Shown here in pieces: positions 26,923 to 38,275 of a DNA stretch of 62,000 nt. How positions within the stretch are numbered: position 1 is the stretch's first letter; every line of letters starts with the position of its first letter. A program made the position numbers and the translations under genes. Location of the stretch: NCBI RefSeq assembly GCF_001039355.2, contig NW_019774847.1:126854-188853 (forward strand), given 5' to 3'. This stretch comes from Lingula anatina. Lineage: Eukaryota; Brachiopoda; Lingulata; Lingulida; Lingulidae. The notes beneath the pieces are model-generated. The model searched no databases. It saw only the letters and a program-made list of their open reading frames with translations, and was not told the origin of the DNA.

Positions 26923-29900
26923 TTAATTGTTACAATAATGATTATATCTATTTCTTAAAAATTGCGGTTCACACACGTTATAGTACCGTTTGTATTAATA
27001 AATACTTATCGTGTTAGAAAGAAGGTGATGTATTATTAATATTTATATAATGTGATGGGCAATATAGGTGGGTTAGTTGTTTAAAATCGTATATATAACT
27101 TTCCTCATTCACGTTACAGGTACTGGGTTATTGTGTTCCAAACAAGCCGTACGACGGGAGCCCAGAGACGGAGGTTTCCATGGTTGTCGAGCTAGGCACA
27201 AACATCGACATTATTCGACTGTTACAAATGTCATGGGAGGACAGATTAAGAGTAAGTGAACAAATTCCCTCTCACCGGTATGGAGCTATTATAAAAATAC
27301 GAGGTGGCAGCTTGTTTAATTTCGTTTTAAGTTCAAATTCAGGGTTGAATCAAAATGAAATTTGATTCTATGACTACACGACAATGCTCTCAGGGCGTAA
27401 TTGCATTAGCTGCGATAATTGAGTCTTTCTGGAATTCAATAAAATGAAAAAGATTAACACTGAAGAGGACACATAAAATTCACATTTATCTAGGAACAAT
27501 AAGACAAGCAAGAGTGCGTTAAGATTGGACTGTGGGTGTACTTTTCTCTCATAGTACTGTATGACATCTGCATTTCATTAGAAACAAAATATATCTATGC
27601 TTATCTGTCTGGGACCAATTTTTGATCTGTGTAGAAATCAGATCTTCAATTAATGCTAAATATTCCATCATGTTTGCAAAACTCAAATAAATGAATAAGT
27701 TTTTGAGAGATAGACGTCTCAAGAGAAAGCATATTAACTGGCTATATCATCGATGGGATAATGTCTATGAGTTATTTAAAGTTGTTTGGTATGAGATGTC
27801 TTCCTGAGGCCTCGAGCGATAACAGTGACTCTTCTCAGATAAAACCCCCAAATGACCCGTTTATCATCAATTATCTTGTCACTTCTTTAAAAAAGCTGTG
27901 ACATTTGTACAATCTGCTTTGGGTTCCTGCCACTGCAGACTGACGTCAATCTTGAACTACTAATGAGAGAAATCTCCCAACAACACGAAAGCACATTAAA
28001 ATAGATCGTTTTTTTAGATAATAATCGTAATAAAAATACAATGAATACAGGTATTATAGCAATGTTTGCCTTGTTACAAACATATTGCATTTTGTCGTTT
28101 TATTATTTTTCATCGCATTTATCTAATTTTCACAATCGATACCTGATACTTTTCTTAAAAGCATGGTTAGGGTTCAAAAGTTGCCATTTCAGCAATACCT
28201 GAATAGGTGACTTTTAATATTTTATATATCTACAGGTGTAATATTCCATGGTGGGCTTACCTGAAATGTTTGTAGGGAGACTACTGACTGTAGCATTTTC
28301 ATCACGGAATATATCTTTCATATTTGAATTAAAAAATTATACAATAATCTCGTATTTCAGGTCTCGTATGGCGTAGGACAGTTATTACACTACATAGCTA
28401 ACTCCCCATATGGCTCCTTATCACTCAACGATTTCCGACGTCAGCAGTTTGTGCTTGTTGGCGGTGAAGTGAAGTTGTCTGACGTGGATGACGTCGGATT
28501 CGAGGAAGTGACGTGTAAAAAGAACTCTGACTGTGATGTTCCTTTCTCTTCAGCCAATTATACCATTCGGTAAGTGAGATTCGAGGCATTTTTGGAACTA
28601 AAAAATCTAAGATTGTCTTGGTCATTTCAGTTTCATTTCTTTAGCTGTCTATTTGTACTTCTAGTTTATTATGCTTTTAGCTGTTGTTATTTGATTTAAG
28701 AGTATGTTTTACTAGTAGTTTTAGCGATCGAGTCTCATTGCAAAAAAAAAAAAAAAAGAAAACTCACCTTGTCAGAAAAAAACTATCGTCAACCTCATAT
28801 GAAAGGGTTGTAGTCGGATGATATTGTAACATACATGTATTTGATTGCAATAACGATTACATTGCACCAACACTATGTCTAAATTACCTATTACAGAACA
28901 CACTGCATAAACCAAAGATGCTTTGGACTCAACGAGAAAAAGAATATATTTAACGCTGGTCGTCACTTTACAACATTCATTCTTCCACATGGTGTTCCAA
29001 AACCACTACAAGCTCACGTGAATGACGTCATCAAGGGGTTCAGTAACGCCACAGTGAACTCGGCTGAGTTATCCACTATGTTAGATACATTGGTGCATCA
29101 GTTTTCCAGTGGCTTTCACCTTAACCGTCTCGATAAAAGTGACTACGAAGCAGGTAATGTATTAAAGTGTGTTTTTTTAAGGATACTGGATGTGAAAAGA
29201 AAATGACATCATGATACCCATTAACACATCTTGCATTATAGATAAAAAAGGATGCCATAGAAAATGCAAAAATGTGTAATAGCATCTGATCATATTGGAT
29301 AAAAACGTTAAGGCTTCGTTCACATGAAAAATCTATTTTCTATTCGCGGTATCTTGTGATCACGGTCTGTGCCCTGAATACCCCGCGGCGTAATTACTGG
29401 CAGTGCGAGCCAGTTACTTCCAAAGCTGTAATTAATTCTCGGCTGCCCTCGGAGTGATCACAAGATACCGCGAATAGAAAATAGATTTTTAGAAAATAGA
29501 TTTTTCATGTGAACGAAGCCAAAATCTCAGTGAACATCTCCCTCACATGTCAGTTTCCTCTCGACCTATTATCGGTTCATATGAATAATGTAACCAGTAT
29601 ATAATAAATGAAATTGATAAAATATCTAAACTTTTTTGTTAGGTTATGAGTGCACAGACGGATTTGACTACCCGGGCAGGTATGACTATAGATGTCGCTA
29701 CTCAGTGGCTGGTGGAAATTGCCATATATCCGTGTTTGACCAAAAAGAAGCTGAAATGCTTTGCGATAAAGACAAAGACTGCAAAGGATTTGTTATGTCC
29801 GACCAAAAGTCGTGGACAGGTAAATAATTGTATACGTAAAATATGATACATCTTTAAACACACGCAAAAATACATTAACTCTCACGAGTTTTTCATGAAT

Positions 29901-30529
29901 CAGGTTAGGATTCATGTATATGCATATGTTTAAGACACTGAACGTTATAGACCGTTATAGACTTAAAGTCTAATTTCCTGGAAATTTCTACATTTTCTTG
30001 CAATTGCTTAATTATAGCATACACAAAACCGAATAAGAACCCATAAAGTTGATTTTAGTGTTAAATTCTTAGCTTTTGAGCTTCTCAACCTTTTGGCTAA
30101 GATCAAAGTGTAGTGAGTGTATAAATAAGATTGAGACTGTTGCATTTCACTTACGGCGGTAAAATAAGAAATTTGGAGTTCAAAAGTGGGTTTATAGTCC
30201 GTAATTTTCCCGATAGTCTGAGATAGGGTATACTTTGGCAAGAAGGGAAATTAGCGAAAATTTCTAGAAAAAGTCCTCTTTACATAGAGGTCTAAACGCG
30301 CATTGTATGCCTTTAAAATCCAGACCTACGACATACTTAAACGAACGAGTACAACAAAATATGTACATTAGGCAGTTATATCACTTGCTAGAAATGAACC
30401 TTTTTGCATATGAACATTGTAGTTTTTTTTTAATTTTCAGGGAGGACAATTGTGCATATAAAAAACAACAAAGGACTCCCAGCAAAGAATCCTCGCACAA
30501 GACTTTGTAATAAACCAGGATCGCATTAA
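22981..30529 (+). CDS. PKDCC: Secretory-pathway tyrosine kinase PKDCC/VLK homologue, complete
   Basis: PKDCC (vertebrate lonesome kinase) phosphorylates tyrosines of secreted proteins in the secretory pathway and outside the cell. Six exons: 22981-23565, 27120-27251, 28361-28569, 28897-29153, 29643-29819, 30441-30529; 482 aa, against about 493 in human. Basic residues 4-8 and a hydrophobic stretch at about 11-33 form a signal anchor. The kinase region starts near GLSCDDVRNF, with a glycine-poor loop (VASGWTKAVYKV), Lys147 in MALKTVDV, Glu181 in KEIVLL, the family motif MSWEDRL, a catalytic loop (LSLNDFRRQQFVLV) and SDVDD in place of DFG. The Cys-rich C-terminal half (NEKKNIFNAG, YRCRY, CHISVFDQKEAEMLC, FVMSDQKSWTGR) also matches PKDCC. 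The HRD motif is degenerate, as usual for this family. Exon 1 alone holds the anchor and N-lobe, followed by a 3.5-kb intron. All junctions are GT-AG and in phase. Confidence 0.94.
25617..25839. mobile_element. Small foldback element (MITE-like) in PKDCC intron 1
   Basis: Imperfect terminal inverted repeats sit at both ends: the left arm contains CCAGAG-ATTAGATCGATCTA, the right arm its complement with CCCAGAGCTTTTAGATCGATCTA. The body has no open frame. Terminal bases and target duplication are unclear. Confidence 0.55.
26141..26217. repeat. Short tandem duplication, period about 43 bp
   Basis: The phrase GTGTAAATGAGAGATATCG occurs twice, each time followed by a similar AATA-TTGACGAT stretch. 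Confidence 0.8.
26876..26922. repeat. (AAT)n microsatellite
   Basis: About fifteen ATA/AAT trinucleotide units in PKDCC intron 1. Confidence 0.95.
29312..29520. mobile_element. Non-autonomous DNA transposon (MITE), 209 bp, in PKDCC intron 4
   Basis: About 52-bp terminal inverted repeats begin GGCTTCGTTCACATGAAAAA and run through a GATTTT/CGCGGTATCTTGTGATCAC-like core. The right arm carries an internal duplication of the GAAAATAGATTTTT block. Between the arms lie about 80 bp of GC-richer DNA. The GGC..GCC ends recall PIF/Harbinger MITEs. The flanks (TAA left, AAA right) are only a rough 3-bp match, so the superfamily is tentative. Confidence 0.8.
30080..30114 (+). ncRNA. U2 snRNA-like fragment (pseudogene or U2-derived SINE head)
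   Basis: The stretch matches the highly conserved 5' part of U2 snRNA: GCTTCTC, then CCTTTTGGCTAAGATCAA, then GTGTAGT. Differences are GG to AA after CTTCTC and one inserted A. The branch-point-pairing GTAGTA reads GTAGTG, and the Sm site and downstream stem-loops are absent. It lies in PKDCC intron 5. It is not a functional U2 gene. Confidence 0.65.
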
Positions 30530-30728
30530 TCAGCGTTACGTTTAAACCGTACTGCCCACCTGTATGACATTGCCAATGATTCTATGGTCATTATTCTTGA
30601 ACTTTTTTGAAGTTTACGTTTGACAAGTAAAACGCCCAAAATGTAGTGTTTTCATCTCATGTGCATAAAACATCTGAATGAGTCACATGCACTTGTCTTT
30701 TTATCCCGGTGCTTATTCGGCGTTTCAG

Positions 30729-30842
30729 CTAGTCAGATATTTTGACAAACTTGTATACGTTTATCGATGTGAGTGTGCGGCCGGTGTCATGTACGAGAAA
30801 ATCCCTTGTGATACAGGGTTTGGTTCCCATTGGTTGGTTCAG
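30729..30842 (+). other. Candidate orphan exon, 38 codons
   Basis: A 114-bp open segment is bounded by a good acceptor (GGCGTTTCAG) and a good donor (CAG/GTAAGC). It is open in phase 0 and encodes a Cys-containing peptide (YRCECAAGVM...IPCDTGFG). It lies about 200 bp after the PKDCC stop. Splicing from PKDCC exon 5, which ends in phase 1, would hit a stop within five codons, so it is not a simple alternative last exon. I do not recognise the peptide. It could be an exon of an overlapping transcript or chance. Confidence 0.3.
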
Positions 30843-31804
30843 GTAAGCACCGTCCAAAATTTTGGCCCATTCACGCCATGCTTAGCCTAATCTGTATGAA
30901 TCTTATGGAGGGTGAACTCTATGTTACACGGACCCTCTTTTTTTTTTAAAGACCGGTAAAAGTGAGACCGAAACGTTATATATGTGTGAAGTAACAATTA
31001 TTCTGAAATAGTTCATCATTTACTGTAAATTCATGTCTCATAAACATTTCATTTGTTTCATTTATACTAGCATTGGCAGAAATGCTTTTTGATCACATAA
31101 CATAAAGATGCATTTATAAATGTCATTTCAAACTCACCGATTCATTAACGTAGTATTTTGATATACAGACATAAGTCTAGATGTCGGCTTATATAAAAGT
31201 AATCGAACATGTTTTGTACATAATGCTTTCGAAATCCGATGTGACATTATGTTTTCAGCATTTTGCACGTTATTAAAATCTGTATATGTGTCATGTTTTT
31301 TAAATATCTGATATAATAGTTTACTGCTCGAAAACAACGCTTGTGATATGTATTCTGTTTATATGGCAAAAATAAATTCACTCTCATTTGAAGATCTTTA
31401 TTGTTTATCCACACGCGCGCGCAAACGTTTACACAAACACACACACACACACACACACAGAGAGAGAGAGATGGTGCGAACTGAATGATCACATTTTCAT
31501 AATAAGCACAAAATAGATAAATCATCTCAAATTTTCATTATATATTCCGACGTCGTCGCTTAAAATAACTAATTTCTTGGTTAATTTGCTGAGTGGCTCT
31601 GTTTGAAAAATTGGAGGCACCTGTCGAAAATTAACAGGATCAGACTGTCTGTATATTTACCAGCTTTGCTGTCTTATTTCTGTTTAAAAATAAGACAAAA
31701 ATAAAAGTGTGATACATGGACCTTTTACCAAAAATGTGGTCAATAAAGTTATAGGCATACACATCACTAATAAAATAACCGTTTGAGGTTGTCAGTGTAA
31801 TCTA
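30843..31804. other. Intergenic DNA, no gene seen
   Basis: Only simple repeats and unassigned AT-rich sequence were found between the orphan exon candidate and the next repeat element. Confidence 0.4.
31435..31471. repeat. (AC)n-(AG)n microsatellite
   Basis: Compound dinucleotide repeat: an AC run followed by an AG run. Confidence 0.95.
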
Positions 31805-32100
31805 CCCTGCAGAATGGTCCCACTGGGGGTAGTGATCACAGTTCACGGGTAATGAAATCATCAATTCCCAAATCACAGTAAATAAAACTTTATTCATATT
31901 TCACTGATAATCCTGAAAATTGCGAATAACCGGGTATATAATAATGACTTTTTATCATGAAGGGCAAAGAATAAAGGTATCCTTTACGAGTCACGGGAAC
32001 GGGGTGTTTTTCGGATCACACTGAATACGTTTTACGCATCTCGGGATATAAACAGTGGCTTCCACGGATAACGTAAATACCCAATGGGACCCTCCTGCGG
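31805..32100. mobile_element. MITE-like element with GGTCCCA termini, flanked by TA
   Basis: The ends are imperfect inverted repeats: CCCTGCAGAATGGTCCCACT on the left, and CCGCAGGAGGGTCCCATTGG on the complement of the right. TA lies immediately outside both ends, as expected for a TA target duplication. There is no open frame, so the element would be non-autonomous. Confidence 0.65.
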
Positions 32101-33094
32101 TAAGACAACCAAAGGCAAAGTACTCCTTGAAAATGTTCGTGTTTTGCTGACATACACAACGCTTACAGCTAAGTCACCAGAACAGTTGGAATTCATTCAG
32201 TCATTGTTTTCTCCTTACTAACCTCCTAACTAGAGGAACCGGGACGAAGGTGGATAGGGCTGCTTAGAAGACATCTTACTGAGTAAAACATGAGGCAATA
32301 TGGGACATGCAGTTTAAGTAAAAGCAGACAAATTGTGCACGGGGAATTCTCCACTAAAAGTGGATTACGATCGCATTGTCGCTACATTAATTTCCATATT
32401 TTCTACTCCATCTTTTGCCTTCATCTGAACACAGTTTTCCCATAGCTTCTTGATGAATTTTTGAATAGCTGTCAGTCCGACAGGCCCTTTTTATTCACCT
32501 AAGCGTAGACTGATTTCATGTCATAATTGCCAATCGGTCACATTTTACGCAAATTATTTTCACACAAAGTCTTCGTACATGTTTTGTGTAGCCTAGATAT
32601 CAGCATATAGTTTTGGCCAAATTTAAACCAAGAATCTAATTTCTTGGTTAAACCTTCTATGGTTAAATTAATCTAAAATTATTGAGCAGAGCATTTTCCC
32701 TCTGGTTTAAAAAGAAATTACTTTCGGATAATCAGTCCCTTCAAATCGAAAACCCCAAAAAGGCATTTTCCAGCCCAATCATATTAATAAGCCACTGGAA
32801 TGAGACATGTTCTTTGAAAATGAATATTTTCCCTTTAAATGAAAGTTGATCAAAGAAAAGATGTATAAAACGACAACCCTGAATCAGATTGATTGCTTTC
32901 TCGGAAATACCAGCCATCAACGTAAAACGTAGGCCTTAGTGGAATAGCTTGTGGTTTTCAGTAAAATGCAGCGCTTGCGAGAGAGAGACACCACGACAGT
33001 CTGTTTATTGTGTTAGTTGCGAATTCTAGGCACGTGTACCCAAGCGTACAAATGCCATGGCAATAGCACAGGCATAGCAATATTGCACCGCAGG
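32101..33094. other. Upstream region of the mARC gene
   Basis: No coding exon was seen. The region just before 33095 probably contains the promoter and 5' UTR; no distinct elements stand out. Confidence 0.4.
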
Positions 33095-36000
33095 ATGGAG
33101 GTTGACGAAGCAGCTTGCATCTTTGCTTCTTTGCTACTGAACTCGGTCTTCAAGTTTATAACACTGTACTGGATCAATAAGAAGAGGCGATCAGAACCAG
33201 TATGTGTTGGAGAGATATCCTCATTGTATGTCTACCCCGTTAAATCTTGTGCAGGGATCAAAGTGGAAGAGATGGACTGCACGAGACACGGCTCGAGGAC
33301 CGGGGCCGTCACAGATAGGTGAGACAAGGTCACCTGAATTGTACTTGAACTTTGATGAATTGAAAAACGCATGCGTGGTATCAGGAAAACTAAAACAAAC
33401 AGCGCACATTATGTAAACTCGTTTGGCCTTTTCAAGACAAGCGTTATAAGATATATATCTTATCCTGTGTGGGAACCGAATTCCTTTTCCCCATTCGTCC
33501 CACAAACTTACCCCGTTACCCAATAATTTAATCAACCCTAACCTGTAGAGAGTCCGCTTCCGATTCATTTGTACAGGTGAACCTCGCCCTAGATTTTGAC
33601 CCACTGAGGTCAGACTAACCCTAACCTTGGACCTAAATAGGTTTAGGTCCAAGCTCCAGAAAACCAATAGTTAGAAATTATTCATTATTGCAAACTTTAA
33701 AGTATCTATTAAATAATTCTTTCCAAAAGTATCCAAACACCCCACAAACTTCCTTTTTTTAAGTTAGGTTACATTTTTGTTCACTTTTTAGGCATTGGAT
33801 GATCGTTGATAAGAACGGAAAATTTCTCAGTCAGCGTAAACTGCCACGCCTGGCTCTGGTTCAGCCAAGTATCACTGGCAACAAACTGAGTCTGGATGCC
33901 CCAGGAATGAATACTCTGAAGCTGGACATTCTTCAACCTGTGAATAGAGATAAGATCGTCAAGTGCAGGTTAGCAAAACTTTCTTATTTTTAAGGCAAAA
34001 GGCAAAACCCTCATTAAAACAGAATTTGAACACAATTTGTACCCTGTATGATCTTTCCTGTTGTCAATTTCACATAATTCTTTCCATCAAAATTATGCAT
34101 TAAAATTAGTGTAATAGCCTACATCATTAAAAAAATGTATAGCCTTATCAAAGATACATTGCTCTCTCCTGCCATCATGATCCTCTTTGAAGGGGGGGGA
34201 TTGATGTTTCAAATTTTGATTTCTTCTTTCAAAGCTACAAACTCTTTATGGTTTAACATGACATAAATGAATTATATTTTACACCTGTCAATCACAAAAT
34301 ATGTTTTGCTTTTATACCAAAAATTTATTTCTTTAGCCATGTGCTGTATTAGTAATTGCATGGGTCATTGAGTTGTCAGCTATATACAGTGCAGTATTTC
34401 AGTATTTGGGACCTCATCCAAAGTGTTGTCTTCCAGCATTTGGGATGTTGAGGTGTCTGCCATGTCATGTGGTGCTGAGGCAGATAAGTGGTTCAGTGCC
34501 TTCCTCCAGAGACCAGACACAAGGTTGGTATGTGCCCACCCTGACATCACAGACTGTATGAGACAGCTCAACAAGAATCTGGGCACAGATCCAGTGTTAT
34601 CCTATCCTAAAGACCAAGACGTGGTAAGAATTTTCAATTTGACCTGGCTCATTAATTTTTTCAAGTCTTTTTTTGGTCATGTGATATGGATAATTTACTT
34701 TGGATTTATAGTATATAATTAAACACTTTCCCAATAATCATATGGTTTTCTGTCAAAAGTTTGAGAGGAATTTCATCAGCTGTTATAACAATGAAGGAAT
34801 TTTTTGCTAGATATCGAAATATTGGAGGTAAAAACTATCTCAATATTAGCTGTTGACTGAAAACAAGAGAAAAATTACTTCATTTAGTCAAAAGTTTGAT
34901 TTGACTTAAAATGATAAAACAAACTGTCATGCCAGAGTGACCCTAGGTTGTTTATATGTTTGACAGCATTTTTGAACAAAAAAGGCGAGTCTCAGTAGGA
35001 AATATTGCTCCCAGTCTTTTCCATATTTTCATATTTATTTTTATACATTTACTAAAGGCAACCATGATAGTACAATGTATGCAAGTAGAAAAATAACAGG
35101 TATCATTTGCAAAGTAGAAGATTCTGTAACAGCATGTATGATAAAGGTTTATAATTATCAGCATGTATAACTTTAACTTGAGATTTTTTTTCAGTGAGGT
35201 TGAATATTTTTGTCTTGTTTCAGCTTGACATTTTTACATATAAATTTGTTGGAGGGCCTGGAGGGTGACATTGCTCAGAATTTATCATTGGTCAAAATTT
35301 ACCAGTGATAGTTGCTATATTTCTTTTCATATACTTGTTCATCCTTCTCACTTTTGTTATTTGTTGCAGGTAGCTTTTGCTGACTGGGCACCATTCATGC
35401 TGCTGTCTGAAAATTCCATTGCTGATGTCAATACCAGATTGAGTAAGAAGGTAGAAGTTAGGAACTTTAGACCAAATTTCTTGGTGAAAGATTGTGGGGC
35501 CTATGCAGAGGTAAATTTTGTTGATTTTCAGCTTTGAAAAAAGTTTGTATCTCAATGAGGATAAAGTATGTGTAGAAATTAGCATAGTTTGTATGTAAAA
35601 GCTTTGATCAGTGTAATTCTTACATCTTGCTGTTGATTTTTTTACTTTACCTGATAAAGATATCAAATACTATATTTCTTGCAAATATTTTCCTTCTTTT
35701 AAACCTTAATAGTCAAGTAGTTAGCCAGTATATAGGGCTGATATATATATATATATATATAAGCTAGAGACCTTTCTGTGACAATCAATCTCAGCGAATA
35801 TGTTGAAAGTTGTTTCAGGAACAGAGAAGATATAGTTTAGAGATAGCCTGTTGTGTTGTTTTTCCAGTATTTATCTGTCAGAGCAATTACTATTAATTTC
35901 CGTTTATATTCAAATATAATCATTTTCAAGATTAATGTGCTTATAATCAAGTTTAATGTGGTGAGTTATGTAAGTCTTTGTTTCAACCATATTTCAGGAC

Positions 36001-36430
36001 TCATGGCATGAATTGTACATTGGCAAGGAGACCAAGTTCAGAAATGTCAGGTTGGGGACAAGGTGTACATTGACTACAGTAGACCCTGACAAAGGAGAGA
36101 AAGATAAAGACATGGAGCCTTTAAAAACTCTGAGAAAGTATGTTTGGATTCTTTCTTCTTTTGTATTACTTGAGGTTAAAGTCAGTCAGTAAATTTGGTG
36201 ATTAGAATAAATAAGAGGCATCGAGTGAAATTTTGTTGATTTATATAGAATTATACCTTTGAATTAGGTGTGCTCTTATCTGTTGAATATGCCCTATACG
36301 CCCTTCTCTCCTTTCCAGTTACCGTCTTCACCCTGGCTGTGGCGATGCTCCTGTCTTTGCTATCAACCTTGTTGTAGATAATGTGGGAAAAGTCTGTGTT
36401 GGAGACAAAGTCTTTGCAACAATGTTCTGA
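33095..36430 (+). CDS. MTARC: Mitochondrial amidoxime-reducing component (mARC, MOSC domain), complete
   Basis: mARC is a molybdenum-cofactor enzyme of the outer mitochondrial membrane that reduces N-hydroxylated substrates with cytochrome b5 and its reductase. Six exons: 33095-33318, 33792-33968, 34437-34623, 35370-35510, 35998-36137, 36319-36430; 326 aa. The first in-frame ATG is at 33095. Residues about 7-26 form a hydrophobic anchor followed by KKRR. The MOSC N-terminal beta-barrel shows SSLYVYPVKSCAG and FLSQRKLPRLAL; the MOSC domain shows FRPNFLV and TRCTLTTVDPDKG. Cys266 in the last motif matches the Mo-ligating cysteine of human mARC. The end (VCVGDKVFATMF) fits the family. Orthology to mARC1 or mARC2 cannot be decided, since the human pair probably arose within vertebrates. 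Confidence 0.94.
34773..34861. repeat. Dispersed repeat, copy 1 (mARC intron 3)
   Basis: Contains GCTAGATATCGAAATATTGG, AGGTAAAA and ATTAGCTGTTGACTGA. The reverse complement of the same string is found near 38051-38093. Confidence 0.7.
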
Positions 36431-36605
36431 CAGTCATTTTATAATATATGCAAAGATTTTAACGTGAAAATATTTTGCCTGCTGCACTTCCATTCTTTCT
36501 TTACATGTAGAATGAATAGGCTTTTGCTCATGGAGATAACAACTTATACATGTATGTTAAGTAGATAGGGGAATATTTGTAAGAATTATTATGGTAGGTT
36601 TTTGC

Positions 36606-36640
36606 CCCCCCCCCCCCCAAAAAAAAAAAAAAAAAAAAAA
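36606..36640. repeat. Poly-C/poly-A tract
   Basis: A run of C is followed directly by a run of A, then GAAA repeats. The A-run could be the tail of a retroposed sequence. Confidence 0.85.
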
Positions 36641-36739
36641 GAGAAAGAAAGAAAGAAGTGCACGAAATTAATTGAAGAAAATTTGGAGGTTTTTATAAAG
36701 GGCATGCAAATGTCACACAATTAAACCTCGTTGTTGGAG

Positions 36740-36800
36740 TGAACCAGTAGGACGAGGGTTCAACCCTGTCCACGGACACACCATTCCTTCATGGTGCATC
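36740..36800. repeat. Possible tRNA-derived SINE remnant
   Basis: The word GGGTTCAACCC fits the RNA polymerase III B-box consensus, within a tract (ACGAGGGTTCAACCCTGTCC) like the heads of many invertebrate SINEs. The A-box is not clear. No tail or target duplication could be placed. Confidence 0.3.
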
Positions 36801-37097
36801 TTCTCTAGGCACTGTGCGCTAAGGGTTGAAATATGTAATGGATATAGTACTTCTGGCAATGAAATATATTCTTTGCTAGCTTTCAGCGCCTAATGCGTCA
36901 GCTGGGCTTCATCTTCCCGAGGGAGGAGAGATAGTTTACGGCCAGTTTTTATGAGGGCTCAGTCTTTTGTAAACCGCAATGAAACATAGTAGAGTGCGAT
37001 ATGAAAGGACCAAACTTTACTTTTTTGTATATTTGTTTTATTAAAAATAAAATATGAAGCACCTAGATCCTGCACGCTTCTGCCCAGAAATAATCCT

Positions 37098-37150
37098 ACA
37101 GTAGCGGGTTTAGAGGGGGGGGATCAGAGGGGTCCTGACCCCCCCCCCCC
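37098..37150. repeat. Transposon-terminus-like fragment (CAGTAGCGG type)
   Basis: The stretch ACAGTAGCGGGTTTAGAGG resembles the ends at 38240 (ACAGTGGCGGATTTAGAGAG) and 43759 (ACAGGGGCGGATCCAGAG). It is followed by a low-complexity G/C tract. Only one end is recognisable. Confidence 0.45.
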
Positions 37151-37569
37151 CCTCTTCGATTTCTGAAAAAAAAATCACATCGATGGCCCCCTCTTGAAAT
37201 TAGAATTTTTGTTAACCGAATTATAGTTAACTGTACCAAGTGGTACCGTTCGACCTCTAAAATAACAAAATTTATCGGGGCCCACGCCAACGGGGGGGAG
37301 GAAGGGGCGGGTGAGGGTCATTTTTTTTCACTCTCAAACGGGGCCGTGCTGAGGTATTTTTCACCAGACATGAATTCTAAGGGCAACAGTGGATTCATAT
37401 CAGCCTCCGATTGTTTTTTCCCCTAAAATTCATGAACCGATCCATTTTTTGGAGGTTATTATAAAACGAATATTTTGCCTTTTTTACAAGGGTAAAAGGC
37501 AGCTACATGTAGGTCGCTCTCAGTTTTACAGGTAAAATCAAGGTTCGGTCGTTCAAAGGACGCACAGAC

Positions 37570-37680
37570 GGCTTTACACTGAGACACGATTTAATTGTTT
37601 TGGCGACCGTTGAACGTCCTGACCACATTTTTGATCGCAGAAAGAACGCAGAAAGGACGCCGTCCAGTGTAAAGGGGCCT
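37570..37680. mobile_element. Short MITE-like element with TTTACACTG ends
   Basis: The left end reads GGCTTTACACTG and the right end reads CAGTGTAAAGGGGCC, about 110 bp in all. There is no open frame. Termini of this kind are common in non-autonomous DNA transposons. Confidence 0.5.
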
Positions 37681-38004
37681 TCATGTATCGATCAGCTTTC
37701 AAAATAAATAGAATATTCAGCACCCTTTTATACTAGACAGATACTGTGTCTGTGCATTTTTTCAATAACTAAATTATTTTTAGACTAATTATTTCATAAG
37801 CCCTGTTTTATTGTCTATATTTGGTAATAAAACGGTATTTGGACAGTATATGAAGTAGCGTCATTAAAATTACCGACTCGACCTGACCGGCATTTGTTTG
37901 TAGAGGTCAACTTCCTTATAAGGAAAAGTAGATCTACGTGTGCATGTCGAGTACAAATATGGAAAATGCTAGACACCCAAACCGAATAAAGAGGTAAGAG
38001 AAGA

Positions 38005-38145
38005 ATTTCATCAGCTGTGTTATGTTATAAGAATGATGTAATTTTTCTTCAGTCAACAGCTAATATTTTACCTCCAATATTTCGATGTCTAGCAGGACAT
38101 CTTCATCAGGGAATGAGGCCATTCACCTGGAGAAAAATTACATCA
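38005..38145. repeat. Dispersed repeat, copy 2, inverted relative to copy 1, with foldback structure
   Basis: 38051-38093 is the reverse complement of the core of the repeat at 34806-34860. The segment also folds on itself: GAATGATGTAATTTTTCT near 38031 pairs with its complement near 38122. Confidence 0.7.
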
Positions 38146-38239
38146 TTCCAATATAGAGGTGCATTTCACATGCTGAAGTGTCCAAAAATAAAATTGAAGG
38201 AATTCAAAGTTGTGTTCAATTTTTATTATTATATTATTA

Positions 38240-38275
38240 CAGTGGCGGATTTAGAGAGGGGGTCAGGGGGCTGGT
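38240..38275. repeat. Transposon-terminus-like fragment (CAGTGGCGGAT type)
   Basis: The start ACAGTGGCGGATTTAGAGAG is of the same type as the complete element at 43759-43928. The opposite end was not found. Confidence 0.45.

Noticed and set aside
33221-33667. 148-codon minus-strand open frame over mARC exon 1 and intron 1
   Set aside because: It runs antisense to a well-supported exon and shows no recognisable motif.
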